NCBI GenBank assembly: GCA_031002005.1
Contig: CM061920.1
Location: 118,534,095-118,598,094 of the forward strand
Reading direction: 5' to 3'
Length of the DNA stretch: 64,000 nt
From: Vandiemenella viatica
Lineage: Eukaryota; Arthropoda; Insecta; Orthoptera; Morabidae
Both the position numbers and the translations under genes were made by a program. This document shows, one piece after another, positions 10,088 through 22,323 of the stretch (position 1 is the first letter of the stretch; each line of letters begins with the position of its first letter). A model generated the notes under the pieces. That model saw only the letters and a list, made by a program, of their open reading frames with translations. It had not been told where the DNA came from and searched no databases.

Positions 10088-11374
10088 TACACACTCCGTC
10101 TTGCCTACATAAACTACTTTGCGCATGCAAGACGGAGCGTGCTGACGGCAAGACGGTAGCGCGTGCAAACTCGAAGGAGCGGCTCGTGCAATCGTTGACT
10201 TGCTGAAGATTTCACTGCACGGTTTTTGGGTTTGCACAGTTTTTTTCATCAGTGAGATGGGTGACGTATGAAAGTATTCAAAAGAATTTGTAATTCAGTT
10301 TATAGAATTGTAAAAATCGTTGTTAGCATTGTGGAAGATTAAATCGAAGGCATATTTTTATTAGGGAGAACAAAATAAAAATAAAATAAACGAACCTTAT
10401 CATATAATGACTGAAAAATTAAAAGAGGTCTAGTATTAAAAAAGGTGTAGTATGTATCGCTAATTATACATAAGTACCTTCATTGTAATTCAAAATAAAA
10501 CTATTTTTGAACGACTAAGTACATGTAATTTAGATTTATAACAATGTTTACATTGTTATGTATTATTATCATTTACTTTTATCGTTTTTCAAAAATGTTA
10601 TATTTATTGCAATTAAGGTGGAACCAAACGCAACAAGGGACCTGGCGACAGAAAAAAAGAAAAAATTAAGACAACATTTACCACCCGTCCTCATGGTACT
10701 ATGGACTTTTTAGCATTTTTAGATGGCCAAGAAGCTGCTCGGACCCCAATATATAATTTTCAACAAGTCCTGGAATCCGAGGTAAATAATTATTGTGTTT
10801 GTAACAGGGTTTTAGTGCTGTAATAGGACATGCTACTGCCACAGAGCTCATAATTCTTTATTTTTCTTGTTTTGTTTGAATTGAAAAACACGGATAATGA
10901 TGAGAAATCGCTGCTGAGATTCTGAGGTCTTTGTAAGTCCTGCCAGTTGCTAGAAACCTTTAAGTACAGGTTAGTCTTTCATGAGGAAATATAGACCGGC
11001 GCATAACAGTGTCTTTTCTTTTAATTATCGGTGTCACCAACCAAAGTAACTCTTCATAGGCTGCTTCATCCATCCTAAGATAACCACGCCTAGTCTTCCG
11101 GATCTTCTCTCATATCTTCAATTAAGTTGACATGAGAATGTATGTTTCTCCGTAAAAACCACTTTTTACTCCACTTACATTAAACACTAAAATAATTCTT
11201 CTATTTTAAAAAAAAAAAACTCTTCTGTTGGCCACATCGTGACAGACTCACAGCTGTCGACACACTAGGTTTGCACAAGCTTACCCGTACCGTGTGGCCA
11301 CTCTTCAGTGTTCCGTCTTTTTGTTCAGTTTTTCACTGCGCAGTTTACCTGCACACGCAAGACGGAGCGTGTAC
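10088..11374. mobile_element. Non-autonomous TIR element (about 1.28 kb)
   Basis: The left end reads ACACTCCGTCTTGCC at 10091; the right end is its complement, GCAAGACGGAGCGT, ending about 11371. TAC lies outside each end. The left end is itself a short palindrome, since CAAGACGGAGCGTG recurs inverted at about 10127-10140. Inside, 10670-10785 has a short open stretch without a recognised domain. The class is uncertain. Confidence 0.65.
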
Positions 11375-11879
11375 CCGGGTCATTAAACCGACAGGAGTGT
11401 CGAGTTTATGTGCTATACTAAAAATTGTGTCGCAATCTTAAGCTTTACAGCAATTAGGTTTTTAATTTTTTTTTGTACGCAACCGTGTAGCACCAGAAAC
11501 CCACAATTGAAACATGGAGTCATTCCTTGGTACATAAGACGTACTAGCCTGAAGTTACATATAACTATATCATACGCAGATGGTGGGATCCATGAGTTGT
11601 TTCGTGTTAAACCAACAGATACTGCAAAGGACACCAAGAGACGCATTCTTTTTTTAAATTCTTTCCATGAAGAGATTTATTAGTGTGCGGTTGCTTCTCT
11701 GACTTTACAGCTTCCCCGATTAGCTCACGACTTGAGGGAATTGGATCTGGAGTGGCTCCATGGGACCCAATGTGGTTGTGGTGTGTACTATGGGAGGTTA
11801 GGAACACGTCTATGTCAAGAGCAGATGCAGAGGTTTCAATTTATTTACAATTAGACCCGTCAGTATGGCGAAAACTGGA
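11375..11879. other. Unannotated DNA
   Basis: Two short open frames (11408-11683 and 11683-11991) overlap a dispersed repeat and have no recognisable content. I treat them as chance. Confidence 0.4.
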
Positions 11880-13280
11880 ACGGTCCACATCTCCGCGTAA
11901 TGTACTATATATTTCACAAAAATACTATCACACGCAGAACAAAGTTACGCGTTTCAAAGATAGATGGCAACACTTCACTACTGTCCATTAGTACGCAGTT
12001 CGACCGTGGAGGAAGGAATATAGTGGAGGCGAAATACCGCTAAATATGTGAAGCTTCCTCTAAACACTCGGCTCCTACTGCGCATGCGCGGCGGCCATAA
12101 TAGATTTCCCAAAACATTGCGCTGTTTGCACTGTGTTTAATTCACTGATATTTCAAAGTTTTTTTTATATATATAATGCCAACTTATGTTGTATATTGTT
12201 CACAAAAAGTTCAGATAGGAAACAACCTGGTATATCGTTTCATACGTTTAGTCGCATTATAATTACTGTTCTTGAAGTGTTTGATATGTAACTGCAAGAG
12301 TAGAGCATATCGCTATAAATTTATTCATTGTTCTCAATAGCATGATATCGTTCTCAAATATTTCTTGGTGTAGTGTAGGCGATCGGCATTGTTACTACTT
12401 TAGACATAAAAGGCTAGCTTTACTGTAAACAAGTGTTGAAAGTCTAATTTAAGCGGGACATGTTTACAACCTTATTCAGTGATTATGGTATTCTGCATGC
12501 TTTAGTCCAGTGTACGATGAAATTAATTGTCTTAATTTGTGCTGTGCGAACTACGAAACGTGATGAAGCAACTGTTGTTCTTACCCGAAATGTAATTCGC
12601 GATGCATTCATGTGTTTAAGTGTATCTACATAGTTTGAATTTGTAGCGGAAATATTAATGGAAATGTAGCTTGGTTGAAATGCAACCTGTAGCTACCAGA
12701 AGGGACGAACAATTTATTTAACACTATAACAGTACAAGCTCAGAAGGTATGAGGTTATTATGTTTTGGTCCAGTCCTCATCACAACCTAACCGCCTCAAC
12801 TTGCAGACAGCACATCTCGAGAACTAAGCGAGATATCGAAAAATTTTATTGTTTACTTTCGATTTGTTGTGTTACATGAGAAGCTATCATCAAATTTGAC
12901 TTTGGGGAAGTTTTTTCTTCTGAATTTAAACCTAAAACATCTCACCTTTGTGAACTAAGCAGGATATCAAAAAACATTATTCTTCATTTTTGATTAGTTT
13001 CGTCGAGTTACATAATAATCCATCATCAAATTTCGGTGCCACGGTTGTCGTACGATTCCCTTGAGTTGTTTGTGTCTATTCCCCGTGTTTCTACGGCCAA
13101 GCAATATGGCGGCCTCCCACCCCACTTCTCTTCAGTGCGTGGTGAAGGTCCCTTGCGTCTCCTCCACTTTCTTCCTTCCTCCATGAGCACGACCTGACAG
13201 TAGGTATGAAATGCTTGATGTCAGCAAGGACATGTGGTCGTAAAACCAAGGCTCCATATACGATCATGCCGAAGATTGCG
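11880..13280. repeat. Dispersed repeat (family D) split by a 1.2-kb element
   Basis: Bases 11880-12006 and 13184-13280 match, in order, one uninterrupted stretch at about 54300-54515. Shared landmarks are the region around GATGGCARCACTT and the region around GTAGGTATGAAATGCT. The two halves are separated here by the family R element at 12007-13183, so the repeat was the insertion target. Its class is unknown. Confidence 0.75.
12007..13183 (-). mobile_element. Family R non-autonomous TIR element (1177 bp)
   Basis: The ends read TGGAGGAAGGAA at 12007 and its complement at 13183, with a further AGTGGAGG shared just inside. The body holds two or three repeats of about 130 bp around CTCGAGAACTAAGCGAGATATC and TCATCAAATTTGA. 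Near the ends sit YY1-like AATATGGCGGC (13103-13113) and an NRF-1-like TGCGCATGCGCG (12079-12090). Copies or pieces in the other orientation are at 45420-45672, 56789-57460 and 62804-63450. CGACC lies at both junctions but no clean target duplication is seen. Confidence 0.75.
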
Positions 13281-15537
13281 TAAAGCTCATTAAACGCAAT
13301 CTAACTCAAAATGTTGCAAAAAGATGGTGGGTAATTTAGTTACAACTCTTCTCTACATTGGAATAGAAATACTCACGATGCTTTAGAGCCTTCGAAATCG
13401 AGGAAAGAAATTCTTAACCTCTCAACGATTTATTGTGAGAATGGAACTGTTGTTTGGCCACGAAAATTGCAAGGCCTCTCAGTTTGTGACGTCACACATG
13501 TCAGACATAAGCTCCCGTCAGACGCGACAGAACGGTACGAGCAAAACATTACAGTAATTAATTTTCTGCTGTGTTACTTTCCAGTTTCTTACCTCAAACT
13601 ATCATGGGTATGTACTATTTCTAATTTTTTCTAAATAGATGCAAAAGTGTTTGAAAAATATCATTATGTCTTCTGATAAACTTCGGAATGTTTCAACGTT
13701 TTTATTCATCTGAAAACAAATTGATCAACAATTAGCGGTCATTTTAGCCTAATGGACGAATCTTTTACAATTTCCGTCAGTGATATTTCGTTTCAATAAC
13801 AAAAAAATTATCGGTATTTATTGATAAAGACAATTTCCATTAGAAAAATTTATTGTGAGTTTGTTTTCCGCTATCAGTATCTTGTTTTTTCATCAGATTG
13901 CACTTTAACAGGCATATATATTGAAGCGGGTACGGTATACCGCTGTACTGAATGGTAATTAATATTTATTTTAATTTTATCAAAAGCATATTAGTATGTC
14001 TATTGTGGATTGAAAAGGGTTCTCAAATGATTTATAATCACTAATAAGGATGAAAAAGTCATAACCTGACCATATATATTCTCTGAACGAAGGCCAACAG
14101 ACATAAGGTGAATTTTAAATTTAATAAATATACCCAATCAAAATTATTTACAAACAACACCTTTGCCCTACATTATTGGCCACTAAATTAAGCAATACAA
14201 AAAGACAAAATTTCCGTTCAGATTTTCATATATAAAATAGCAGTTTACAGTCTTCGGCAAGACACGTAATGAGACTTTGATAAAACCTAATGTCTGTTTC
14301 AATCACAGAAACTACTGAATCAAGTTAAAAACATAAATAAAAAATTCCACGGCTAATATCTCAGTTTATCTATCGGAGAGTGAGAACTCTTATCGTGCGG
14401 ACTTCTCCGCTCAGAGCGTTATGTTGGTTAGAGTGCAAACACAATATTACTAACTGCTGCAATGTTTGTCTTTTACCGTCTGTCCGGCATTGGCGAAGTC
14501 AGCAAACTCCGAACCCACACTGAATTTATTTGTCACCTTGTGACTCAAAATGCAGACACAACCGATCGCATGATATGCTGTCGGCTTTCTGGGTCATTGT
14601 CGTGCGGAAGCACAAGAGTAGATCAACCAGCGTGACCCAAAAGACGACCCGAAAGACCACGAAGAGCCTCTCGCACCACCTTTTAAAACTTCGCGATGCC
14701 GCTTCTCCTACTCCGCCGATTTTTCTCTGGTCCTATCGTCGATGTAGACGTTCCTGCCTCTTTCCTCATTGGCGGACATGAAACAAGATTATACAAAAAA
14801 AAAAAATAAGAACTATTCTATAAACTAAATGCTATTGGCAAAACATTCGCCCCTCCAAGCACTCAGGTTCAACACACCATTCCTTTGACGGGGTTGGAGG
14901 ATTTTTTCGGAAACTGTCGTTTTTCTTTCGTGTTCACTCGGTTTTACTCGTTTCTCGCAATCTCTAATTTGGCGTGTCTTGACGTTATCGCGTTTCTGCA
15001 ATTCGTCACGCGATATATATCTCACCCGTCAACTCTGTCCGTGCACCGAACTGCGGCATACTGAGCAGTGAGAGGTCGTAAATCTGCCTTTACAAACTGG
15101 CAAGTCCCCTTGTGTTTCGTCTTTCTTTCAGCCTGGATGGAGAATTCGCCGTAATGCACTTGAATTCGCTGACCCCTGTCCTGCAGAATGTCCTTCTAAG
15201 CCAGCGTAATGCGAGCCTCATGTTAATGTGGTTCTATGTCTCACCACAATATGAAACCTCAGCAGACATATATATAGAATATCTGTTTAATTTTATGAGA
15301 GCACAAATATTTTACCAAATACGACAGCTAACATCAGTTTTTAAAATAATAATAATAATATTTAACAAGTGGATATTTTTCAAAATTTAACACACGCTCA
15401 CACACAGTAAGAGTAAACCAAAGAGTTTGGCTTAGCCTTTACTGGAAGTGCAGCGTTAATTAACATAATTTCGCAATTAGTCACAAATGCATTATATCAG
15501 AATGCAGAGTAAAAATAACTGATAAACAGCAATTCTA
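13281..15537. other. Unannotated intergenic DNA
   Basis: AT-rich, with no recognised domain on either strand. The frames at 14530-14781 and 15112-15390 are short and unassigned. A 16-bp motif, GGGTACGGTATACCGC at 13928-13943, recurs in the tandem array at 30.6-31.8 kb. Confidence 0.45.
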
Positions 15538-16742
15538 CACAGTCCAGTCACATTAATGTGACCACCTCTCAAAAACCAGAATAACCACCTTTGGCAGAGC
15601 GAACCGCTGCGAGGCGTGCAGAAAGAGAGTCAATTATGTTTCTGAAGGTGTTCACTGGGATGTTGAGCCATGCCGACTCCAGTGCCGTGGCCAGCTGCGC
15701 TAGATTACGCGGTTGAGGATCCATGGCACGAACAACCCGATCGAGGTGATCCCACAGATTCTCGCTTGGGTTTAAATCCGGTGAGTTTGCTGGCCAGGGG
15801 AGTAAGGTAAACTCATCCTGGTGCTCTTCGAACCACGCACATACACTGCGAGCTGTATGACACCTCGCATTGTCCTGCTGGTAGATGCCATCATTCTAAG
15901 GAAAAATTATTCGCATGTAGGGGTGGACATGGTCCGCAAGGACAGATACGTACTTGTGCTGATCCATCGTGCCTTCCACAATGATGAGTTCACCCAGTGA
16001 ATGCCAGGAAAACATTCCCCAAACCATAATGCTCCCTCCTCCACCCTGGGTCCTTCCGGCAATTGTTGCAGGGTGTTTGCTTTCAGACGTTTCACGTTGT
16101 ATGCACCAAAGTCCATCTGTCCGACGGAGCATAAAACGTGATTCATCGGGAAAAGCCACCTGTCGCCACTCTGTGGACGTCCAGTTGCGGTACTGGTGTG
16201 CTAATTCCAGCCTTTGTCGCAGATGAACAGCAGTCAGCATAGGTGCATTAACCAGGCGTCTGCTGCGGAGGCCCATGCGCAGCAACGTTCGCTGAATCGT
16301 TGTTGAGGATACACTCTTAGTAGCGCCTTGGTTCATCTGGGCGGTCAGTTGCTCAACAGTTGCTCGTCTATTTGCCCGAACGCATCTCCGTAGCCTTCGT
16401 TCACCTCTGTCATCTATAGCCCGTGGTGCACCACATGTTCCACGCCGCTGATTTTGAATAGTGCCATTTTGCCATGCACGGTATACTTTCACCACGGCGG
16501 CACGTGAACAGTTCACAAAATTAGCCATTTCCGAAATGCTTCCATCCTTGGCCCGAAAGCCAATAATCGTGTCCTTTTGGACGTCGGATAAATCACTAAG
16601 TTTCTGCATTACGCCAACAATTGAAATGCTTTCCGATGCCCTAGGTCATCCTTTATATGTGCTGCCACCTGCCTTCTGTGACTGGTTATTTCACGTTGAC
16701 GTCGAAAGTAGGTGGTGGTCACATTAATGTGACTGGACTATG
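15538..16742 (-). mobile_element. Tc1-like transposon, full length, one stop (1205 bp)
   Basis: The inverted repeats include AGTCCAGTCACATTAATG and run about 28 bp. TA is at 15536-15537 and 16743-16744. The element holds one minus-strand transposase gene that is complete except for a single nonsense codon. The repeats are nearly perfect, so the insertion is fairly young. Confidence 0.92.
15569..16609 (-). pseudogene. Tc1-like transposase (DD36E spacing) with one in-frame TAG
   Basis: The frame runs from the Met at 16609 (MQKLSDLSDVQKDTIIGF) to TGA at 15569-15571: 346 codons with a single TAG at 15896-15898 and no frameshift. Two helix-turn-helix regions precede VAFPDESRF, IYQQDNARCH and SPDLNPSENLWD. 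There are 36 residues between the second Asp and the Glu, which suits the DD36E group of Tc1-like elements. The Pro before the first catalytic Asp, where family members usually have Ser, may be a second damaging change. The stop falls just before the second catalytic Asp, so the product would be inactive. Confidence 0.9.
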
Positions 16743-16744
16743 TA

Positions 16745-17378
16745 TTTAAGTCATTGAAATGAATTAAATTAAAATGGATCACATATATCTTTTTGAGATA
16801 CTTACTTTTTCACAGTCTCCCTCAAATGAAAAGTTTAAAATACTTACAATAAATTAATTTATAAACTTTAGTGTAATTAAAATTTCTCATATGAGAAAGT
16901 ATCACTGCATATAGTGTTTTGCCACACTAAGCAGGCATAGCTTCTCATAACTACTTTAATACACATTTAAGTCTTTTTAGCAATGCATGGGCACAGAATT
17001 CAACAAAGTAAGCCAAAACAATTAGTAGGGAGTTAGTCCGCTTGAAATTATAATCATTATACAGAAATGTCAGAGGCTACAAAAAAGAAGAGCTTTCAGA
17101 GTATTCATGGCCCAATATAATGTAATACTTTTTTATCCAAGTTCTTATCTTGAAGGTTTAATATTCAAGGTGAATGTGAGCAGTTTTTAAGTAGTGATGA
17201 ATTTAATTGTTGCCTCTAGTTCTGTCTCAATGCTGATAGCTATTCTATCACTGCAGATTGGCCTTTTTTTGCAAACTGTAGTTGAAAACCTGCCATGAAG
17301 AGATAACTGTATCAGTTATAAACATTCTAAAGAAAAGCAAATTAAATCATTGTAATGGAAAATAGAACTGTCCCTGTG
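16745..17378. other. Unannotated AT-rich DNA
   Basis: No gene, inverted repeat or SINE box was seen. Confidence 0.5.
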
Positions 17379-18409
17379 CAGGGCCGGATTTAAACTTTTT
17401 TTTTAGTGTAGGCTGTTCATTTTGTGTCGCCCTTTTTTCATTATAATAATCACTAATTTGTATTAGCTTTATTAGGCAGTAAACGATTACATGTATACGT
17501 AAATGGATATAGATTAAGAGTAACTTCATTACTTGAAAGTATTCATATTTAGTCATAAAATAGAAACAAGAAAAATGAATGTTTATTATGAAACAAGAAC
17601 ACAAACAAGAAAATAAAAATGTAATACATAATTATAGTTTTCTACGGGATTTTTGATTGGCGAACATAGGTAAACATCTTTCTCACTGACAGTTTTCCAT
17701 ACGACAAACTTCGTAACACTTTTTATCGGCAAAGAACAGAAAACACGTTAAGACGTATGCTCTAATTTGTAGTCAATTATTATTAAACGATTATAATTTA
17801 TACTAATTTCAATCAGAATATCGGTTTCGGCATAGTTTCTTAAAAATTTCAAAGAATTTAATTCATTATTAGCTGAGAAATGACGAGTTAAGTTAAAAAA
17901 TCAGTGACTTTTCAATGATTTTTTCAATAAAATTAGGACTTTCGAGTGCTCGGGCACTTTCAACATCCAGATATTCAATTAATGAAATCTTAGATCATAC
18001 TTAAGTATTTTTATTATAGAAATCATGAAAAGTAAGTCTGTCAGCAGAAACTTACCTCTGTCTATAGTCTTCCTTCGCAAATATACGACGGGTTACAGAC
18101 TGCGTTGAGCAAGATAGAAAGTTAGGAAACTAATGAAGAATTAAATTAATAATTTAGCTAATTGTTCTCTGTCACCACTTACCTAAATGAAAATTGATAG
18201 TAAACGTATTTTTATTTTCTATTAATTGTTCCGAGTTTGTAACTTCACTACTAGATGTCACCATTTAAATTAAAATTTATAGTAGACGATTTTCTATTTT
18301 GTTTATGATCACAAACAAATTTTATGGCTTACTAAAGCGGGCACCCTAGGAAATTTTCCGCCCCTAGGCTGGAGCCTATACAGCCTAATGGGAAATCCAG
18401 CACTGCCTG
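17379..18409. mobile_element. hAT-like non-autonomous element (about 1.03 kb)
   Basis: The left end is CAGGGCCGGATTTAAAC at 17379. The right end, read on the other strand, is CAGGCAGTGCTGGATTT from 18409. The CAGGG start and CCGGATTT-like core are typical of hAT. Both ends continue into imperfect complementarity around TAGGCTG. The flanking 8-mers do not match, so the target duplication has decayed. No transposase is visible. Confidence 0.6.
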
Positions 18410-18495
18410 AGCATTAACACAAATGGTTCTTGTGTATCAAGAACAGTCACTTAATACTGAAAAGCACAACATGAATCTAAACTTCTCATAAGATA

Positions 18496-19889
18496 CACTC
18501 CTGGAAATTGAAATAAGAACACATTGACGCCGGTGTGTAAGACCCACCATACTTGCTCCGGACACTACGAAAGGGCTGTACAAGCAATGATCAAACGCAC
18601 GGCACAGCGGACACACCAGGAACAGCAGTGTTGGCCGTCGAAGGGCGCTAGCTGCGCAGCGGTTGGGCACCGCCGCAGTCAGTGTCAGCCAGTTTGCCGT
18701 GGCATACGGAGCTCCATCTCAGTCTTTAAGACTGGTAGCATGCCGCGACAGCGTGTACGTGAACCGTATGTGCAGTTGACGGACTTTGAGCGAGGGCGTA
18801 TAGTGGGCATGTGGGAGGCCGGGTGGACGTACCGCCGAATTGCTCAACATGTGGGGCGCGAGGTCTCCACAGTAAATCGATGTTGTCGCCAGTGGTCGGC
18901 GGAAGGTGCACGTGCCCGTCGACCTGGGTCCGGACAGCAGCGACGCACGGACGCACGCCAAGACCGTCGCATCCTACGCAGTGACGTAGGGGACCGCACC
19001 GCCACTTCCCGGCAAATTAGGGACACTGTTGCTCCTGGGGTATCAGAGAGGACCATTCGCAACCGTCTCCATGAAGCTGGGCTACGGTCCCGCGCACCGT
19101 TAGGTCGTCTTCCGCTCACGCCCCAACATCGTGCAGCCCACCTCCAGTGGTGTCGCGACAGGCGTGTGTGGAGGGACGAATGGAGACGTGTCGTCTTCAG
19201 TGATGAGAGTCGCTTCTGCCTTGGCGCCGTGCAGGTGAGCGCCACAATCAGGACTGCATACGACCAAGGCACACAGGGCCAACACCCGGCATCATGGTGT
19301 GGGGAGCGATCTCCTACACTGGCCGTACACCTCTGGTGATCGTCGAGGGGACACTGAACAGTGCACGGTACATTCAAACCGTCATCGAACCCATCGTTCT
19401 ACCATTCCTAGACCGGCAAGGGAACATGCTGTTCCAACAGGACAATGCACGTCCACATGTATCCCGTGCCACCCAACGTGCTCTAGAAGGTGTAAGTCAA
19501 CTACCCTGGCCAGCGAGATCTCCGGATCTGTCCCCCATTGAGCATGTTTGGGACTGGATGAAACGTCGTCTCACGCGGTCTGCACGTCCAGCACGAACGC
19601 TGGTCCAGCTGAGGCGCCAGGTGGAAATGGCTTGGCATACCATTCCACAGGACTACATCCAGCACCTCTACGATCGTCTCCATGGGAGAATTGCAGCCTG
19701 CATTGCTGCGAAAGGAGGATATACACGGTACTAGTGCCGACATTGTGCATGCTCTGTTGCCTGTGTCTATGTGCCTATGGTTCTGTCTGTGTGATCATGT
19801 GTTGTATCTGACCCCAGGAATGTGTATATAAAGTTTCCCATTCCTGGGACAATGAATTCACGGTGTTCTTATTTCAATTTCCAGGAGTG
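18496..19889 (+). mobile_element. Tc1-like transposon, copy 2 of the 104-1525 family (1394 bp)
   Basis: Perfect 27-bp inverted repeats begin CACTCCTGGAAATTGAA; TA is at 18494-18495 and 19890-19891. It differs from copy 1 by few substitutions and one 28-bp deletion after 19224, where TTGG occurs at both edges. The deletion accounts exactly for the length difference (1422 minus 1394). Confidence 0.93.
18740..19734 (+). pseudogene. Tc1-like transposase broken by a 28-bp deletion
   Basis: The frame opens at the Met at 18740, equivalent to 348 in copy 1, and matches it through the first catalytic motif FSDESRF. The 28-bp deletion just after 19224 shifts the frame. The C-terminal half (from 19294, with FQQDNARPH and SPDLSPIEHVW) continues in another frame to TAG at 19734. 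A short internal frame from a Met at 19294 is open but lacks the DNA-binding domain. It is a non-functional copy of an otherwise nearly identical gene. Confidence 0.9.
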
Positions 19890-19891
19890 TA

Positions 19892-21540
19892 TTTGAAATG
19901 TAGTTTTGATGCATTTAAGGTGTGAGTGAGTATTGTTTGATTTTGTAGTGTGAATAATAGCGGACTTATAGGTTAGGTTGAAATGAAGCCTGGACCAGAA
20001 TGGCCTCCTTACAGCATAAGATACGACGAGGAATTTGGTTATTATCAGTAAATAAACTGCTAGTGGAGATATGTATCGCGGTGTAAACTACTTTGGAATA
20101 TTGTATATATAAACGAACTAGTCAAAGAACTTCTAAAATTTAATACAAATGAACAGTGTTATAGAAGTGTATCTACGTTTATAGAATTGACGGACCACTA
20201 ATGTTACAGTTAATTAACAATAAATAGAAGACGAAAGAAACATGTAATTTTTTAAAGCAGCAAGAAACTTACTTTGGAAGAAACTGTGGTTTCTATGCTT
20301 TGGAGTAATGCAAACTATGTAGAAGATAGAAATGGCCCAATTTTCGGTCCCTTTGGATAATTTCCATTGCATCTAAGAATGCAACATGTGTATATCATTT
20401 CTGCAGAATAACAATTCACTAATAACTATGGTAGAAAATAGTAAACTTCAAAAAAACAACTTTAACTTTGGATGCACAACTGGTTACAAATGGCGACTCG
20501 CTCAATCGCCTTGCCTAACTAATGTGACCTCACTAGGGACATGGTGAAACTTTTAACAGCAAACAGGCTATTTTAAACTACCATGTTTATTATACAGCTC
20601 GTGCAGTTTCTCAAAATTACTTCAGTTTATTATGTCAAATATCTCGCAGGTTTTATTCGTCAATGGGGTATAACCGACTGATTATTTGGCTATTTCATAG
20701 TTTAATTAGAGATCCATTCCTATAAAAACAGGAAAGGGCTTCATAAGGATCTAAACAGAAATAAATCTCCACCAACTGAAAATCTCGGACCGTTAACAAC
20801 GGATGTCGGCTATGCACAAGCTGATGGGTTGGCTGTGGAAGACAGTATCCGATGAAACTTTCACTAATACACAGTTAACAATTTATGCCTTTGCAGTATG
20901 GACTCCCTTGTCAGTGTGAAGTTGCACCCCTCTGGCCTGAGGCAAGTTGGCCGCAGCTGTTGTAACCGGTCTTTGATGTGCTGGGCCTAGTTGACGTCAG
21001 AGCTGTTTACACACATGTTCCATCGGAGACAGATCCGGGGATCTTGCTGGACACGGGAGTACCTCGACAGCTCATTTAGATGCATGTCGTGTGTAGACGA
21101 GCATTATCCTGTTGATGCCATTACATGGGAGGTAACACATGAGGACGCAGGATGTCCGCGACGTACCGTTGCGCCGTCAGAATTCTCTCAATTAATACCA
21201 GCCGTGACCTGAAGTCATACCCGAAGGCTCCCGACACCATGAATACATGAGTAACTCCGCCGTGTCTCTCTAAAACATTGGAACATTGGGACCTCTCACC
21301 AGGTCACCGTCATACTCGCCGACGATGGTCATCCGAGGTAGTGCGCTGAGCACAGTGGGGCGCCGTTGTGTGGGCAGTGAGGGAAAGTAAATGCCTCGCC
21401 CTGTGTTTGTCGCTGGAATCAGTTGAGCCGCGAACTCTGCAAAGTTCATTTAAGGACTTTTGTCGGTGCATGTGTACTGCGTAGATAGGTGTGTAATTTA
21501 ATTTACTTGCTAAGTATTTCGCGTTTGTTTCTTGTTGAAA
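19892..21540. other. Unannotated DNA with repeat fragments
   Basis: Bases 19965-20005 match family R internal sequence (GGTTAGGTTGAAATG with a following CCTGGACCAGAAT), also seen at 45618 and 57260. Bases 20870-21420 look like a very decayed minus-strand Tc1-like gene, by loose resemblance to the other elements' reverse strand, but many stops prevent a firm call. Confidence 0.35.
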
Positions 21541-21830
21541 GATGATACCAAAAAAAAAAAAAAATGTATCGAATCTTGCAGTATTAGATAGAAAGACGAT
21601 GCTTACGCAAAATGTAAAATCTTTATATATAAAGATGAATGTATGTTTGTTTGTTTGTTTGTTGATTTGTTGGTTTGTTCTTTTGTTTGTTCTTCATACA
21701 AATCCACAGTTTTTATCCGTTCTGGATGAAACTTTGCACACTTATCCTTTGAAACAAGGAGAAAAATACTGTCTACATCTGGTTGAAAAATTATCTGTAT
21801 AAATAACACATTTGTCTCATAACTTCGAAA
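21541..21830. repeat. Low-complexity block: A run, (TTTG)n and AT-rich repeat
   Basis: An A run at 21551-21564 is followed by an imperfect TTTG tetranucleotide array at about 21643-21692 and a conserved-looking stretch around GGATGAAACTTTGCACAC. This resembles a common insect interspersed repeat, but I cannot name it. Confidence 0.45.
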
Positions 21831-21879
21831 TACGGCGGTAGACAGACACGTTGGATGTGGACGACTCCGTACCGAATTT

Positions 21880-22200
21880 CCCCGCAGTGGCCTGGCAGCT
21901 GAGTGGCTAAAGCGCTGGCTTACGAACGTCGTGGTCTCCGGTTCAAATCTCCGTGGAGGATAAGATTTTTAAAAATTGTTTTTCATCGTAAGAGTCAGGC
22001 CTGGGTCGTAGGTTATTCGGATTGAATGTTAAACTGTAGATATTAGAAAGTTAGGGGCGCAATGCGAGGCAAATCGCAGGTAGTCTTGCAATGTTGTAGG
22101 TGTACACGTTTTTACGTTATAATGATCCCTCAGGGGTTGTTCGCAGTCAGTGTGTGAGTGTGAACCACAGTAATATTATTATAAATACGGAAGTAAGTCT
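21880..22200 (+). mobile_element. tRNA-like SINE (family 3)
   Basis: Bases 21885-21960 hold an A-box-like GGCAGCTGAGTGGC and a B-box-like GGTTCAAATCTCC at about 21939, spaced as in a tRNA promoter, followed by a non-tRNA body. It cannot fold as a full cloverleaf, so it is a SINE head rather than a tRNA gene. The limits are approximate. Confidence 0.5.
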
Positions 22201-22323
22201 CTGTCTTTTTGTTACGTTTTGACGACTAAATGGCTATATCGTTGTGATGTAATTTTGTAAGGAAATGTGTATGAAGGGCACAGGATATTTTTTCCAGTAT
22301 GATTAACAGTTGCAGTCACGAAA

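Noticed and set aside
21885..21960. A tRNA gene with TGGC...GGTTCAAATC boxes
   Set aside because: The acceptor stem does not pair and a SINE-like body follows.
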